A stretch of 64,000 bases of DNA from an uncultured Spirochaetaceae bacterium (GCA_944392985.1 CALXYL010000002.1:62001-126000), one strand, 5' to 3'. Shown: positions 43,073 to 52,088, counted from the stretch's first letter. Made by a program: numbers and translations. Notes: generated from the letters alone by a model not told the origin.

Positions 43073-44110
43073 ATGAAAGATAGCCTCTTCTGCCTCAGTG
43101 AGAAGGAAATGATGGATGAACTGAAGCTGGACAAGCCATTCCAGGCAAGGATCATCCATCAGGCAATGACTAAGGGAGTCGTCGACTTCAGCGCGATGAC
43201 ATCTCTTCCGAAGGACATCAGGGAACGCCTCACGAAGGAAAGAGGCAGTGCCCTGTCCGGGAGGATCATCAGGAAGGAAGAGGCTGATTCCACAGTGAAG
43301 CTCGCCATCTCATTCCCCGATGGCGCCATCATCGAGTGCGTCAGGCTCTCCGATGGGAGCGGGCGCTATACAGCCTGCCTCTCCAGCCAGGTCGGCTGCG
43401 CAATGGGCTGCGCTTTCTGCAAGACCGGCACGATGGGGCTTGTACGGAATCTGAGTGCCGGGGAGATCGTCGAGCAATTCGCATTCCTCTCTTCCCTCGG
43501 AGAACGCATCAGCCATATCGTGTTCATGGGGATGGGAGAAGCCCTTCATAACTTCACTGCCGCAATGGATGCGATAAAGGAGCTGCACAGGGAGGATGGC
43601 TGGGGTATCTCATACAGGAAGATGACTGTATCCACATGCGGCCTTGTCCCCGGAATAAGAAAGCTCACGGAGATCGATATGCCGGTCCGCCTTGCCGTCT
43701 CCCTTGTCAGCGCAGATGATGCAACACGTTCAAGGATCATGAGGATAAACAGGGCGTATCCCCTCTCAGAGCTCAAAAGCGCGCTTATCTCCTTCCAGAG
43801 ACGGCAGGACAGAAGGCTGACACTGGAATACTGCATGCTTGGCCACGTGAACACAGACAAGCATAGCGCCGAGGAGCTTATGCGTTTCTGCCGCGGTCTG
43901 GATGCCCTTGTGAACCTGATTCCATGGAACCCTGTTCCCGAGCTTGGATTCGAAGCGCCGTCAGAACAGGAGATCCGTCTTTTTGAGAATGAACTCAAAA
44001 AGCTCCACGTCAACTACACGATCCGACGCTCTAAGGGGCAGAGCATCAGCGGAGCCTGCGGCCAGCTTGCAACGGAAAGCAGGAAGGAAAAGGAGTCGTC
44101 ACACATCTAG
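43073..44110 (+). CDS. rlmN: 23S rRNA/tRNA adenine-2 methyltransferase RlmN
   Basis: The 345-residue radical SAM enzyme has the cluster motif CAMGCAFCKTG. The family end motif SISGACGQL contains the second catalytic cysteine, and EYCMLGHVNT lies between. It methylates A2503 of 23S rRNA and A37 of some tRNAs through a methyl-cysteine intermediate. GAGGAG precedes the start. It follows the OPT gene closely and probably shares its transcript. Confidence 0.96.
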   Translation: MKDSLFCLSEKEMMDELKLDKPFQARIIHQAMTKGVVDFSAMTSLPKDIRERLTKERGSALSGRIIRKEEADSTVKLAISFPDGAIIECVRLSDGSGRYTACLSSQVGCAMGCAFCKTGTMGLVRNLSAGEIVEQFAFLSSLGERISHIVFMGMGEALHNFTAAMDAIKELHREDGWGISYRKMTVSTCGLVPGIRKLTEIDMPVRLAVSLVSADDATRSRIMRINRAYPLSELKSALISFQRRQDRRLTLEYCMLGHVNTDKHSAEELMRFCRGLDALVNLIPWNPVPELGFEAPSEQEIRLFENELKKLHVNYTIRRSKGQSISGACGQLATESRKEKESSHI

Positions 44111-44144
44111 GGTGACCCTTCTCCTGTCAATAACGCACATGTGA

Positions 44145-44161
44145 TGTCTGATTATCAGACA
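44145..44161. promoter_or_regulatory. Perfect dyad upstream of the Xre regulator (candidate operator)
   Basis: TGTCTGA-TTA-TCAGACA is a perfect 7-3-7 inverted repeat, 61 bases before the Xre start. A possible promoter TTGTGC (44183-44188), 16-base spacer, TTAAAC (44205-44210) lies between them. The dyad is of the size bound by Xre/Cro dimers, so self-regulation is plausible. Confidence 0.45.
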
Positions 44162-44222
44162 ATTATGTAACATTTGGCTTAATTGTGCATCGTGCCATCT
44201 GCCCTTAAACTTCCTGATATAT

Positions 44223-44573
44223 ATGAAGGAAGATACCTTAAGCCTTGCCGCTACGACATTTGGAAAGAATCTCAGGAAACTGCGCAAGGCACACAGCCTG
44301 ACGCAGGAGAAGCTGGCTGAAGAGCTTGGCATCTCGACAAAGCATGTCGGGGATCTCGAGAAAGGCAAGTCTTTCACTTCCGGAGAAGTGATGGACAGCA
44401 TTGCACGCTATTTCGATGTGGGCTTTGAGGAGCTGTTCGTTTCCGAAGGGAAAGCCCATGATACGGAAATGGAAGCCATGCACATTGCCCTTGATATGCT
44501 GAAGAAGAATACGGAAGCATTTGAACGCCGCGTCATTGAGCTGCACGTGAAGGAAAAAGAGGATCTGCAGTGA
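44223..44573 (+). CDS. Xre-family helix-turn-helix regulator
   Basis: The 116-residue protein has an HTH_3 domain over residues about 10-68 (FGKNLRKLRKAHSLTQEKLAEELGISTKHVGDLEKGKSF). A short helical, partly acidic tail (ALDMLKKNTEAFERRVIELHVKEKEDL) probably dimerises. Start ATG 44223 lacks a good Shine-Dalgarno. A dyad 61 bases upstream may be its own operator. Target genes are unknown. Confidence 0.88.
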   Translation: MKEDTLSLAATTFGKNLRKLRKAHSLTQEKLAEELGISTKHVGDLEKGKSFTSGEVMDSIARYFDVGFEELFVSEGKAHDTEMEAMHIALDMLKKNTEAFERRVIELHVKEKEDLQ

Positions 44574-44590
44574 TATAGATAGACAGAAAG

Positions 44591-44617
44591 AGAGCCGTCG
44601 CGCGAAACGACGGCTCT
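44591..44617. terminator. Hairpin terminator between the Xre and alaS genes
   Basis: AGAGCCGTCG and CGACGGCTCT form a perfect 10-bp stem with loop CGCGAAA, followed by TGCTGTTAT on the plus strand. On the minus strand CTTTCTGTCT follows, so it can serve both convergent units. Confidence 0.85.
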
Positions 44618-44636
44618 TGCTGTTATGTCAGGTTTC

Positions 44637-46430
44637 TCACTTCTCGAGTACAGCCTTGATGCGCCTGATACCCGCGGAGGATGACTGCTCCTTGAGGATA
44701 TGGAAGTGGCCCATGTCCCCGGTGTGTGTCACATGAGGGCCTCCGCAGACCTCCTTGGAGAAATCGCCGATTGTATAGACAGTGACCTTCTCGCCATACT
44801 TTGAGTCGAAGAAAGCGATTGCCCCTGCCTTGCGGGCCTCATCAAGAGTCATCGTCTCCACGGTTACCGGAAGGTCGCGCCTGATCTGCTCATTCACAAG
44901 ATCCTCAACCGTCTGGATCTCCTCCTTGGTCATTGGGGCTGGATGCGTGAAATCGAATCTCAGACGTTCTGCCGTGATGTTGGAACCCTTCTGCCCGACA
45001 TGATCGCCAAGAGTGCGGCGAAGTGCGGCATGAAGCAGGTGCGTCGCCGTATGAAGCGCTGTCGTAAGCTCGCTATGATCCGCAAGACCGCCCTTGAACT
45101 CCTTCTCTGCCCCCGCGCGGGAAAGCGCCTGATGCTTCTCGAATGCCTCATGGAATCCCTTCTCATCAACTGTGAAGCCATGCTCCGCAGCAAGCTCCAT
45201 TGTCAGCTCGATCGGGAAGCCGTATGTATCATAGAGACGGAAAGCGAGGCGTCCTGAGATGACCCTGTCCTTGCCCTTCATAAGGTTGGGAAGCATCTTC
45301 TCGAACTCCCTCTCTCCCTTAGTCAGCGTGATGGAGAACTTCTCCTCCTCCTTCGCAAGCTCATCATGGATGAAATCAACATGCTCCCTGAGCTCCGGAT
45401 ACGGCTCTCCATAGAGGGAGATGACGACATCGGAAAGGCCAGAGAGGAACTGATGGTCAATTCCGATCTTCTTGCCATGGCGTACAGCCCTCCTGATAAG
45501 GCGGCGGAGGATATATCCCTGCCCGACGTTGGAAGGAGCCACAGCCTTCTGGTCACCGAGGATGAATACAGATGTCCTTATATGATCGGAGATGATGCGG
45601 ATGGAGATATCATCCTCCTCATTCTCGCCATACTTCTTTCCCGAGAGCTCTTCGATGGAGCGGATGATCGGCTGGAACACTTCAGTCTCATAGACGCTCT
45701 TCTTCCCCTGAAGAACAGCGACTGTCCTCTCGATTCCCATTCCTGTATCGATGCACTTTCTTTCCATCTCATGGAATGAGCCATCCTTCTCCTTGCGGTA
45801 CTGCATGAATACATCATTCCAGATCTCGAAGTATTTCCCGCACTTGCATCCAGGCTTGCAGTCAGGGCCACAGGCGGGACGCCCTGTATCGAAGAACATC
45901 TCAGAGTCAGGTCCGCATGGCCCTGTCTCGCCTGCCGGCCCCCACCAGTTGTCCTCGCGAGGCATGAAGTAGATATGAGAAGGATCGATGCCAAGCTCCT
46001 CCCACCTCGCGGCAGCCTCAGTGTCGCGTGGGACTTCATCATCTCCCTCGAAAACCGTCACGGAAAGCCTTTCAACAGGGATTCCGAGAACCTTTGTAAG
46101 GAACTCGAAGCTGTACTCGATCATCTCATGCTTGAAATAATCTCCGAGCGACCAGTTTCCAAGCATCTCGAAGAATGTGAGGTGATGCGGATCCCCGACA
46201 CTGTCTATATCACCGGTACGGATGCACTTCTGGTAATCACAGAGCCTTCTCCCTGCCGGATGCTCGGCGCCGAGGATATACGGCACAAGCGGATGCATAC
46301 CCGCTGTCGTAAAGAGGACCGTAGGATCGTTCTCCGGTATAAGAGATGCTCCTGAAATCTGCTTATGTCCCTTTGAGACAAAGAAATCAATATATAGCTT
46401 CCTAAGCTGATCAGCTGTTATATCCTTCAT
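44637..46430 (-). CDS. alaS: Alanyl-tRNA synthetase, short form
   Basis: The 597-residue enzyme charges tRNA-Ala. The N-terminal catalytic domain (LRKLYIDFFVSKGHKQISGASLIPENDPTVLFTTAGM) and editing domain (zinc ligands HTATHLLHAAL and CGGPHVTHTG) are complete. The protein ends shortly after the editing motif and lacks the DHHA1/C-Ala domain that makes E. coli AlaS 876 residues. From memory, Borrelia AlaS is similarly short, so this is a lineage trait rather than a truncation. Start taken at ATG 46430 (MKDIT) behind AAAAGGAA. It comes 47 bases after the DprA-like gene. Confidence 0.96.
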   Translation of the reverse strand: MKDITADQLRKLYIDFFVSKGHKQISGASLIPENDPTVLFTTAGMHPLVPYILGAEHPAGRRLCDYQKCIRTGDIDSVGDPHHLTFFEMLGNWSLGDYFKHEMIEYSFEFLTKVLGIPVERLSVTVFEGDDEVPRDTEAAARWEELGIDPSHIYFMPREDNWWGPAGETGPCGPDSEMFFDTGRPACGPDCKPGCKCGKYFEIWNDVFMQYRKEKDGSFHEMERKCIDTGMGIERTVAVLQGKKSVYETEVFQPIIRSIEELSGKKYGENEEDDISIRIISDHIRTSVFILGDQKAVAPSNVGQGYILRRLIRRAVRHGKKIGIDHQFLSGLSDVVISLYGEPYPELREHVDFIHDELAKEEEKFSITLTKGEREFEKMLPNLMKGKDRVISGRLAFRLYDTYGFPIELTMELAAEHGFTVDEKGFHEAFEKHQALSRAGAEKEFKGGLADHSELTTALHTATHLLHAALRRTLGDHVGQKGSNITAERLRFDFTHPAPMTKEEIQTVEDLVNEQIRRDLPVTVETMTLDEARKAGAIAFFDSKYGEKVTVYTIGDFSKEVCGGPHVTHTGDMGHFHILKEQSSSAGIRRIKAVLEK

Positions 46431-46477
46431 ATGCAATTTCCTTTTCCGCTATATCCTATTCAGCACACTTTCCATGG

Positions 46478-47368
46478 TCAAGAGAAAAGATCCGGTACAT
46501 TGCCTGCACGCTTGACATGGGGCACAAGGCGCCGCAGATCCCTGTCTGATGAATATGTCAGCGCCCCGCTCTCCACGCGCATCCTGGACCAGGTGTAAGA
46601 AGGAACGGAAAGCATCGAGGAAGAGAGCATCGCGCGCCCTCCTGCCGTGAGAACCTTATCAAAGACAGCCCATGCAGGTCCCCCGTCCTTCTCCTCTGTC
46701 AGCAGTACCGCGCTGGATATGGATGCGGTGAAGCTATTGCGTATCATGACAAGCCAGCGCTCCATATGCATGGAAGGAGGAAAGACTGAAAGAAGCAGGC
46801 CTGTGGAGAATATGCGGCTCTGAAGCGGCGCGTCGGATGCGGAACAACGCGAGAGAGGCCCTGAAAGGGATGCGATCACCCTGCCTCCATCTGCGAGGAC
46901 CTTCTCTGCGGCATATGCCGGTATACCATCATCAAGAGTCGTAAGGACTGTTACGCCATGCTTCACGAAATAGGAAAGGGCCTCCGATGTATCATGTCGT
47001 CCCTGCATGGACGGCTTTGGCATTCCGACAAGTGTCACGCGCTCTCCGCTAAGAAGGGAAAGATCACCGGCTGCATAGATCACGGGAAAGCGTTCTCCCT
47101 TCTGCTCAGGGAAATCCGGGGATTCCGGGAAGAGTATCCTCGAAGGTATGCGCTCAGCCATGAATGCGTCAGCAACAGCCATGCGCACCTCGATCAGCTT
47201 ATCCCGGCTGCATCCGACGACCTCCCCTAGCGCTTCTGCCGCATCATCAAGAGGGCGTTCAGGATCAGGAAGGGCCATTGTCAGCCTGTATGCCCGCTCC
47301 CTCTCCCCCGTCAGTATCGCAAGAGCCTCATAATTTGCAGCTCTTTCCTTATCTCCGGTCATAGACAT
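46478..47368 (-). CDS. Divergent DprA/Smf-like protein
   Basis: The 296-residue protein has the general layout of DprA: a helical N-terminal domain (about residues 15-75) and a Rossmann-like domain beginning VTLVGMPKPS. It contains ALSYFVKHGVTVLTTLDDGIP, a late IRNSFTASISSAVLLTE corresponding to the DprA RNRIIAGLS...VVVEA region, and GGRAMLSSSM. The usual SGxAxGID and SxxxxEYP motifs are not conserved, and the winged-helix end is short. DprA loads RecA on incoming single-stranded DNA. This version may have lost DNA binding or be specialised. It overlaps panE by 10 bases and is followed by alaS. Start 47368, with GGAGG 10 bases upstream. Confidence 0.6.
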   Translation of the reverse strand: MSMTGDKERAANYEALAILTGERERAYRLTMALPDPERPLDDAAEALGEVVGCSRDKLIEVRMAVADAFMAERIPSRILFPESPDFPEQKGERFPVIYAAGDLSLLSGERVTLVGMPKPSMQGRHDTSEALSYFVKHGVTVLTTLDDGIPAYAAEKVLADGGRVIASLSGPLSRCSASDAPLQSRIFSTGLLLSVFPPSMHMERWLVMIRNSFTASISSAVLLTEEKDGGPAWAVFDKVLTAGGRAMLSSSMLSVPSYTWSRMRVESGALTYSSDRDLRRLVPHVKRAGNVPDLFS

Positions 47369-48252
47369 CTGCGCTTCGCCTCCAGGAGAATCGAGGAGAA
47401 ATCGCAGAACGGCGTTGGAATGGAATGCTTCCTTCCCAGCCGGGAGACTGCTCCTGCAAAGAACCTGTTCTCTGTTTCCCTGAGTGCAAGGACATCCTGC
47501 AGCATCGATGTCTTTCCATGATCGCGGAGCGCTGTCACCCTCCTGATCATCTCCTCCACATCTTCCTGATCAAGGACAATGCCCTCAGCTTCCCCTACCC
47601 GCTGCACTTCCCTAGCAATGAGCCTTACAGCCCTGATGAAGTCAGTATTGCCAGAGATAGCGGCGTAATCAGCGACAAGTATCGCAGAAAGGGTGTTGAA
47701 GCAGGTGTTGAGCATGAACTTCCACCACTTCTCATGGAGTATATCCTCCGGCACGGTGCATTTCTGGCCTGCTTCTGCAAACAGGGAGCGTATTTCCTCC
47801 ACCCTTTGGCTCACGCGGTTGTCCTTCTCCCCGAACACGATCATGCCGCCGTCGGAGAAACACGTCGTTTCTATCCCATCATGCACTGATGAGAGATCGG
47901 TTATGAATGCATAGAGCACCGCTTCGCTTCCGAATGCCGCCTCAAGCTGCCCCTCCGCCTCGATTCCATTGAGAAGCGACATGACAGAGGTTTCACTGCC
48001 GATGAAAGGACGCGCCTCCTCGATGGCATCCGGGAGATCCATGTTCTTCACCGCGAATATGACCAGATCCGCAGTATCCGCATCCGCAGCGCTTCTCAGG
48101 CTGAATGGAATGCGCTCCCCATTGACGATAAGGCCATCCGCATAGCGGGCCTTCCTCTCTTCATCCACTATGAATGCAGTATCCGCTTTCCTGTATAACT
48201 TCCAGGCAACGACAGCTCCGACTGCCCCTGCCCCTACGATCCGTACCCTCAT
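47359..48252 (-). CDS. panE: 2-dehydropantoate 2-reductase (ketopantoate reductase family)
   Basis: The 297-residue NADPH-dependent reductase has N-terminal Rossmann motif MRVRIVGAGAVGAVVAWKL, VIFAVKNMDLPDAIEEARP, LLNGIEAEGQLEAAFG, and the catalytic lysine region DILHEKWWKFMLNTCFNTLSAIL. It reduces ketopantoate to pantoate for CoA synthesis; some paralogs act on other 2-oxoacids. Start taken at ATG 48252, where the Rossmann motif begins. TATCCT (48265-48260) is 7 bases upstream, with no Shine-Dalgarno. Confidence 0.88.
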   Translation of the reverse strand: MRVRIVGAGAVGAVVAWKLYRKADTAFIVDEERKARYADGLIVNGERIPFSLRSAADADTADLVIFAVKNMDLPDAIEEARPFIGSETSVMSLLNGIEAEGQLEAAFGSEAVLYAFITDLSSVHDGIETTCFSDGGMIVFGEKDNRVSQRVEEIRSLFAEAGQKCTVPEDILHEKWWKFMLNTCFNTLSAILVADYAAISGNTDFIRAVRLIAREVQRVGEAEGIVLDQEDVEEMIRRVTALRDHGKTSMLQDVLALRETENRFFAGAVSRLGRKHSIPTPFCDFSSILLEAKRRCL

Positions 48253-48259
48253 AGGATTG

Positions 48260-48335
48260 AGGATAGCCAAAGCCCGTAAGGCGTTCAAGGCATCCTCCAT
48301 CGATGCTATTTGAGCGAGGGAAAATATGGTATTCT
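48260..48335. promoter_or_regulatory. Divergent start-proximal -10 boxes of panE and the GHKL kinase
   Basis: On the minus strand TATCCT (48265-48260) is 7 bases from the panE ATG. On the plus strand TATTCT (48330-48335) is 6 bases from the kinase ATG at 48342. Neither gene has a ribosome-binding site. Confidence 0.5.
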
Positions 48336-48341
48336 GTCCAT

Positions 48342-49598
48342 ATGCTTCTGGCATTGCACTGCATCCTTTCCCTGATACTTGCCTGGAACGTGAGCGCCGC
48401 GATTCCCGCTTTCCTGCGTCCGCGTTTCAGCTCCAGACTCTCAGCGGTGCTAAGGACTGTGCTGCTGTACCTTCTCTGCCTCTTCCCGATCATACCGGAT
48501 TTCGCATCGACATACCTTGTCTCATTCGCGGCATTCGCAATATACCTCCTGGCTTTCTACAGCGAGCGAAAGGAGAAAACCGCAGCATTCTCCGTCATCT
48601 TCTTCTCGATCATCGGATCCTGGTCATACCTGTCATCATGGTGGATACAGCGCATCACAAGCGGTGGAATACCATTCGTGATGTCATTGCTGGTCGCTTC
48701 ACTGCTCATCATCCTCTCTCTGCTCTACTTCAGCATCTTCCGCGTTCATTTCAAGCAGGTTTCAGAGAGCATGCTCCTGGATTCATTCACATCAAGGATG
48801 TGGAATTACGCGACGATTGTGGCAGTTACGCCATCGGCGCTCGTTCTGACCCTCGTCGCCTCCCCTCCCACGAACATCCTGTTGCAGCAGGCGATGGCAT
48901 TCCTTGCAATCGGCGTCTCCACAGTCATATTCCCTCTTCTCTACCAGATGGGCCGCAGCGCGAAGCTATCGGAAGAGAACTCAAGGCTCAAGGTACGAGC
49001 GCAGTTCTATCAAGGCATCGAGCAGCAGCAGAATGAGATAAGGAAGATGAAGCATGACCTCATGAACCATCTCACTGTCATAGCCACATATATTGATCTG
49101 GGAGAGAGCGAGAAGGCCATGGATTACCTCAAGGAAATCGGTGCGAAGTTCTCCGAGATGACTGAGCAGTATACGCCTAGCACACTTCTCAACGCGATCC
49201 TCAACTCAAAGCGGCAGAGGGCGCTGATGGAAGGGATCACGCTTGAGATAAAAGCGGACATGGACAGGCGTCCTGCAATAGATGAGATGGATCTCTGCAC
49301 GCTCGTCGCCAACTCTCTCGACAATGCGATTGAAGCATCTCCTCCTGACAAGATGATCCGCCTTGAGCTCATACTTGATGGATCCAGGCTCCTCTATACG
49401 ATCTCCAACAGTTACGTGCGGAAGATCCAGAAGCAGGCGGACGGCTCCTATATCTCATCAAAGGATGACAAAGCCAACCATGGCATCGGCATAAGGAGCA
49501 TGGAGGAAGCCGTGTCAAGGATGGGAGGCAGGATGGACATAAGCGCACATGATTCGGTTTTCCGCCTCGAAGCAGTCATTCCTGTGGGGAATCCATGA
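48342..49598 (+). CDS. AgrC/DpiB-like sensor histidine kinase with GHKL ATPase
   Basis: The 418-residue protein has about six N-terminal membrane segments (residues 1-200). A dimerisation helix (RKMKHDLMNHLTVIATYIDLGE) bears the phosphorylatable histidine of the SpoOB-like/AgrC type. The ATPase lobe carries ANSLDNAIEASPP, NSYVRK and HGIGIRSMEEAVSRMGG. Such kinases normally sense peptides or small molecules and pair with LytTR or similar regulators. Here the next gene, overlapping by 4 bases, is a second kinase of YesM type followed by a YesN regulator, so the partner is uncertain. The start ATG 48342 follows a -10 box by 6 bases. The longer open frame starting at 48303 has no support. Confidence 0.85.
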   Translation: MLLALHCILSLILAWNVSAAIPAFLRPRFSSRLSAVLRTVLLYLLCLFPIIPDFASTYLVSFAAFAIYLLAFYSERKEKTAAFSVIFFSIIGSWSYLSSWWIQRITSGGIPFVMSLLVASLLIILSLLYFSIFRVHFKQVSESMLLDSFTSRMWNYATIVAVTPSALVLTLVASPPTNILLQQAMAFLAIGVSTVIFPLLYQMGRSAKLSEENSRLKVRAQFYQGIEQQQNEIRKMKHDLMNHLTVIATYIDLGESEKAMDYLKEIGAKFSEMTEQYTPSTLLNAILNSKRQRALMEGITLEIKADMDRRPAIDEMDLCTLVANSLDNAIEASPPDKMIRLELILDGSRLLYTISNSYVRKIQKQADGSYISSKDDKANHGIGIRSMEEAVSRMGGRMDISAHDSVFRLEAVIPVGNP

Positions 49599-51283
49599 AA
49601 CGCAAAGGTACGCTGAGAAGCCGGCTGATACTCTACTTCCTCTCTGTCGTGATGATTCCCTTCATCCTCTTCATCTCATTCTATCTCATCTCCGGCGACA
49701 GCGCCCTTGAATCAATGCTTTCACGCCAGGCAGAGATGCTCATCGCCTCCGATGCCCAGAGCATAGGCTCAGTCATAGAAGGCTATAGGCACAAGCTCTA
49801 TCTCGCAGCCTCCAACCAGAGCATACAGCAGGCAATCGCAGCAGGGCGTCAGCCAACTGGCGATGAGGCCAGGGACATCAATTCCACTCTTTACACAATC
49901 ATGTCTGGTGACACTTATCTTGCGGCGCTGTCGATCATCTCATCGGACGGAAGCGTGAGACTGTCCACGCACAGCTTCCCGCAGAAGTATGATCTGAGAA
50001 GCCACAGCAATGCGTGGGATGAGACGAATATACTCTATCTTGCCCAGAAAGAGGAAAGGAACGGCAGATCATGGTTTCTTTCGATCTCTGATCACAGGAC
50101 GGAGAATGGCTATCAGGTCGCATTCTCCATACTGCGCTGCATCACGCAGGGTGGCAGGGACATAGGCTACGCGATAATCGATGTCTATTCTGAAGCGATC
50201 ACACCGCGCCTTGAAAGCGGCGGCTTCTTCTCAGACCTCATCCTCACCGACAGCTCAGCCGATGTCGCCTCATCGCTTCTGCATCCACAGCGCTTTGGCC
50301 CTCTCTCCTCTTTCCCAACGCTGAAAGGCAATGACATCGCACTCCGTCCGATCAATGGCACCAGCCTGATGCTGGTAGGAAGGATCCGCAGCGATATGCT
50401 CTCGGAAAGCCTCGATTCCGCTGTCCTGTACCTATCGATAAGCCTCGCGGTGGGAATCATGATCTCAATCATGCTTGCCTTTCTGTTCTCCAGATCAATA
50501 TCGAAGCGCTTCTCGATGATCAGCTCAGGGATGAGGCGCTTTGAACGCGGCGACTTCAACACGAAGCTGGAGAGTACAGGGATCCGGGAATTCGATTCCC
50601 TGGCTCTGGCATTCAATACGATGGTACAGCGCATCGAGATGCTCATAGATACCGCCAGGGAGGAGGAAGCCAAAGCCGCAGAGGCGGAGAGGAAGGCGCT
50701 TGAAAGCCAGATGAATCCGCACTTCCTCTTCAACACGCTGTCAACCATCAAGGCACTGGCAAGGCTGCACGGAGAGGAGGAGATCTACACCATCGCTGTC
50801 AGGCTCGGCCGCCTTCTTCGCTACAGCATCGACAACCATGTACCATATGCGACGATAAAGGAATCGCTTGACCTGGCGGAAAGCTATCTCATGATCCAGC
50901 ACATCCGCTTCGGAAGCCGCCTTTCATACACCATCAGCTGCCCGCAAGAGCTGCTCGAGGCGATAACGCCGCGCCTGATAATACAGCCATTGGTGGAGAA
51001 TGCCGTCATGCACGGACTCGAAGGCAAGACAGGAAACTGGGAGCTGCTGATATCAGTGCGGGATGAAAAAGAACAGCTCGTAATCGAAGTGGAGGATAAT
51101 GGCATAGGCTTTGATCCACCTCCCGACCTGCATCAGCTGGAAAAGGATGGCCATACCGGCCTTTACAACACGAAAAGACGCCTTGAGCTGCGTTATGGCA
51201 GGAGCTTCTCATTCTCAATCCATTCTGAGAAAGGAAGGGGGACGAAAGTCTCGCTATCCCTGCCGCTGGAGGAAAAGGAATGA
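49595..51283 (+). CDS. YesM-type sensor histidine kinase
   Basis: The 562-residue kinase has transmembrane segment 1 at about residues 9-31, an extracytoplasmic sensor to about 275, and segment 2 (LSISLAVGIMISIMLAFLF). HAMP (RSISKRFSMISSGMRRFERGDF) is followed by a coiled coil rich in glutamate and alanine, the histidine motif MNPHFLFNTLSTIKAL, and an ATPase with ENAVMHGLEGK, DNGIGFDPP and GLYNTKRRLELRYG. The pattern is that of sugar-responsive YesM proteins. Both ends overlap neighbours by 4 bases (ATGA), so all three signalling proteins are made from one mRNA. Confidence 0.93.
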   Translation: MKRKGTLRSRLILYFLSVVMIPFILFISFYLISGDSALESMLSRQAEMLIASDAQSIGSVIEGYRHKLYLAASNQSIQQAIAAGRQPTGDEARDINSTLYTIMSGDTYLAALSIISSDGSVRLSTHSFPQKYDLRSHSNAWDETNILYLAQKEERNGRSWFLSISDHRTENGYQVAFSILRCITQGGRDIGYAIIDVYSEAITPRLESGGFFSDLILTDSSADVASSLLHPQRFGPLSSFPTLKGNDIALRPINGTSLMLVGRIRSDMLSESLDSAVLYLSISLAVGIMISIMLAFLFSRSISKRFSMISSGMRRFERGDFNTKLESTGIREFDSLALAFNTMVQRIEMLIDTAREEEAKAAEAERKALESQMNPHFLFNTLSTIKALARLHGEEEIYTIAVRLGRLLRYSIDNHVPYATIKESLDLAESYLMIQHIRFGSRLSYTISCPQELLEAITPRLIIQPLVENAVMHGLEGKTGNWELLISVRDEKEQLVIEVEDNGIGFDPPPDLHQLEKDGHTGLYNTKRRLELRYGRSFSFSIHSEKGRGTKVSLSLPLEEKE

Positions 51284-52032
51284 GGAAGCTGGGAGCTGTC
51301 ATCGTCGAGGATGAGGACCTCATAATGAAGGAGCTGCTCATCTCGATTCCATGGGATGATCTCGGGATAGGGATACTCGGCACTGCAGACAACGGGCTGG
51401 ATGGAGAGAGGATCATCCGCTCGCTCGATCCTGACATCGTGATAACAGACATCAGGCTGCCGGGGAAATCAGGGCTCGACATGCTCGAGGACACCGCCTC
51501 GGAACACGGCATCATCCTTTCAGGATACACGGACTTCTCCTATATGCAGAAGGCCATCAGGCTCGGAGTATTCGACTACCTGCAGAAACCGGTTGATACA
51601 GATGAGATGATCGCTTCGCTCGAGAAGCTCTGCACGATGATAGCCCAGGATGAGACAAGCCGCACAGGGCTCTCGCTGAGCGGGGATGAGATCAGGCTTC
51701 CAGACAACATCACAGATCATGCCGTCAAGCGTGCAATAGCCTGCATACAGGAGAAATACGCCTCCTCAATAGGGCTTCAGGACATAGCGGTTGCCGCTAA
51801 CGTCTCCGAGAACTACATCTCCACGCTCTTCAGGGAGAAAACAGGGATGAATTTCCTGCAGTATCTCAATATCGTGAGGATCAACAAGTCGCTTTCACTG
51901 CTTCGGAACACAGGCATGAACATCTCCGAGATTGCTTCGGCAACAGGCTTCCCTACCCCCGGGTATTTTACAAGGATATTCCGCCGCTTCATCGGTGTAA
52001 CGCCTTCAGAATACCGCAATTCCCGCCCATGA
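51280..52032 (+). CDS. YesN-type response regulator with AraC domain (short)
   Basis: The 250-residue protein has a receiver (LGAVIVEDEDL, phosphoacceptor D57 in DIVITDIRLPGKSG, lysine in YLQKPVD) joined by a short linker to an AraC double helix-turn-helix (IGLQDIAVAANVSENYISTLFREKTG and ISEIASATGFPTPGYFTRIFRRFIG). It lacks the long middle region of the other YesN-type protein at 28539-30047. It probably activates the convergent sugar ABC operon ending at 52089. Confidence 0.93.
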   Translation: MRKLGAVIVEDEDLIMKELLISIPWDDLGIGILGTADNGLDGERIIRSLDPDIVITDIRLPGKSGLDMLEDTASEHGIILSGYTDFSYMQKAIRLGVFDYLQKPVDTDEMIASLEKLCTMIAQDETSRTGLSLSGDEIRLPDNITDHAVKRAIACIQEKYASSIGLQDIAVAANVSENYISTLFREKTGMNFLQYLNIVRINKSLSLLRNTGMNISEIASATGFPTPGYFTRIFRRFIGVTPSEYRNSRP

Positions 52033-52036
52033 AGGA

Positions 52037-52062
52037 TCCTTCCCCTCATGCAAGGGGAAGGA
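52037..52062. terminator. Hairpin between convergent response-regulator and permease genes
   Basis: TCCTTCCCCT and AGGGGAAGGA form a perfect 10-bp stem with loop CATGCA. There is no T run on either side, so termination would be weak or factor-assisted. Confidence 0.5.
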
Positions 52063-52088
52063 AAGGGAATATCATGCAAGGAGATATC

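Noticed and set aside
44637-46430. Truncated alaS pseudogene
   Set aside because: Catalytic and editing domains are complete and the frame ends cleanly after the editing motif. Short AlaS is, from memory, normal in spirochaetes.
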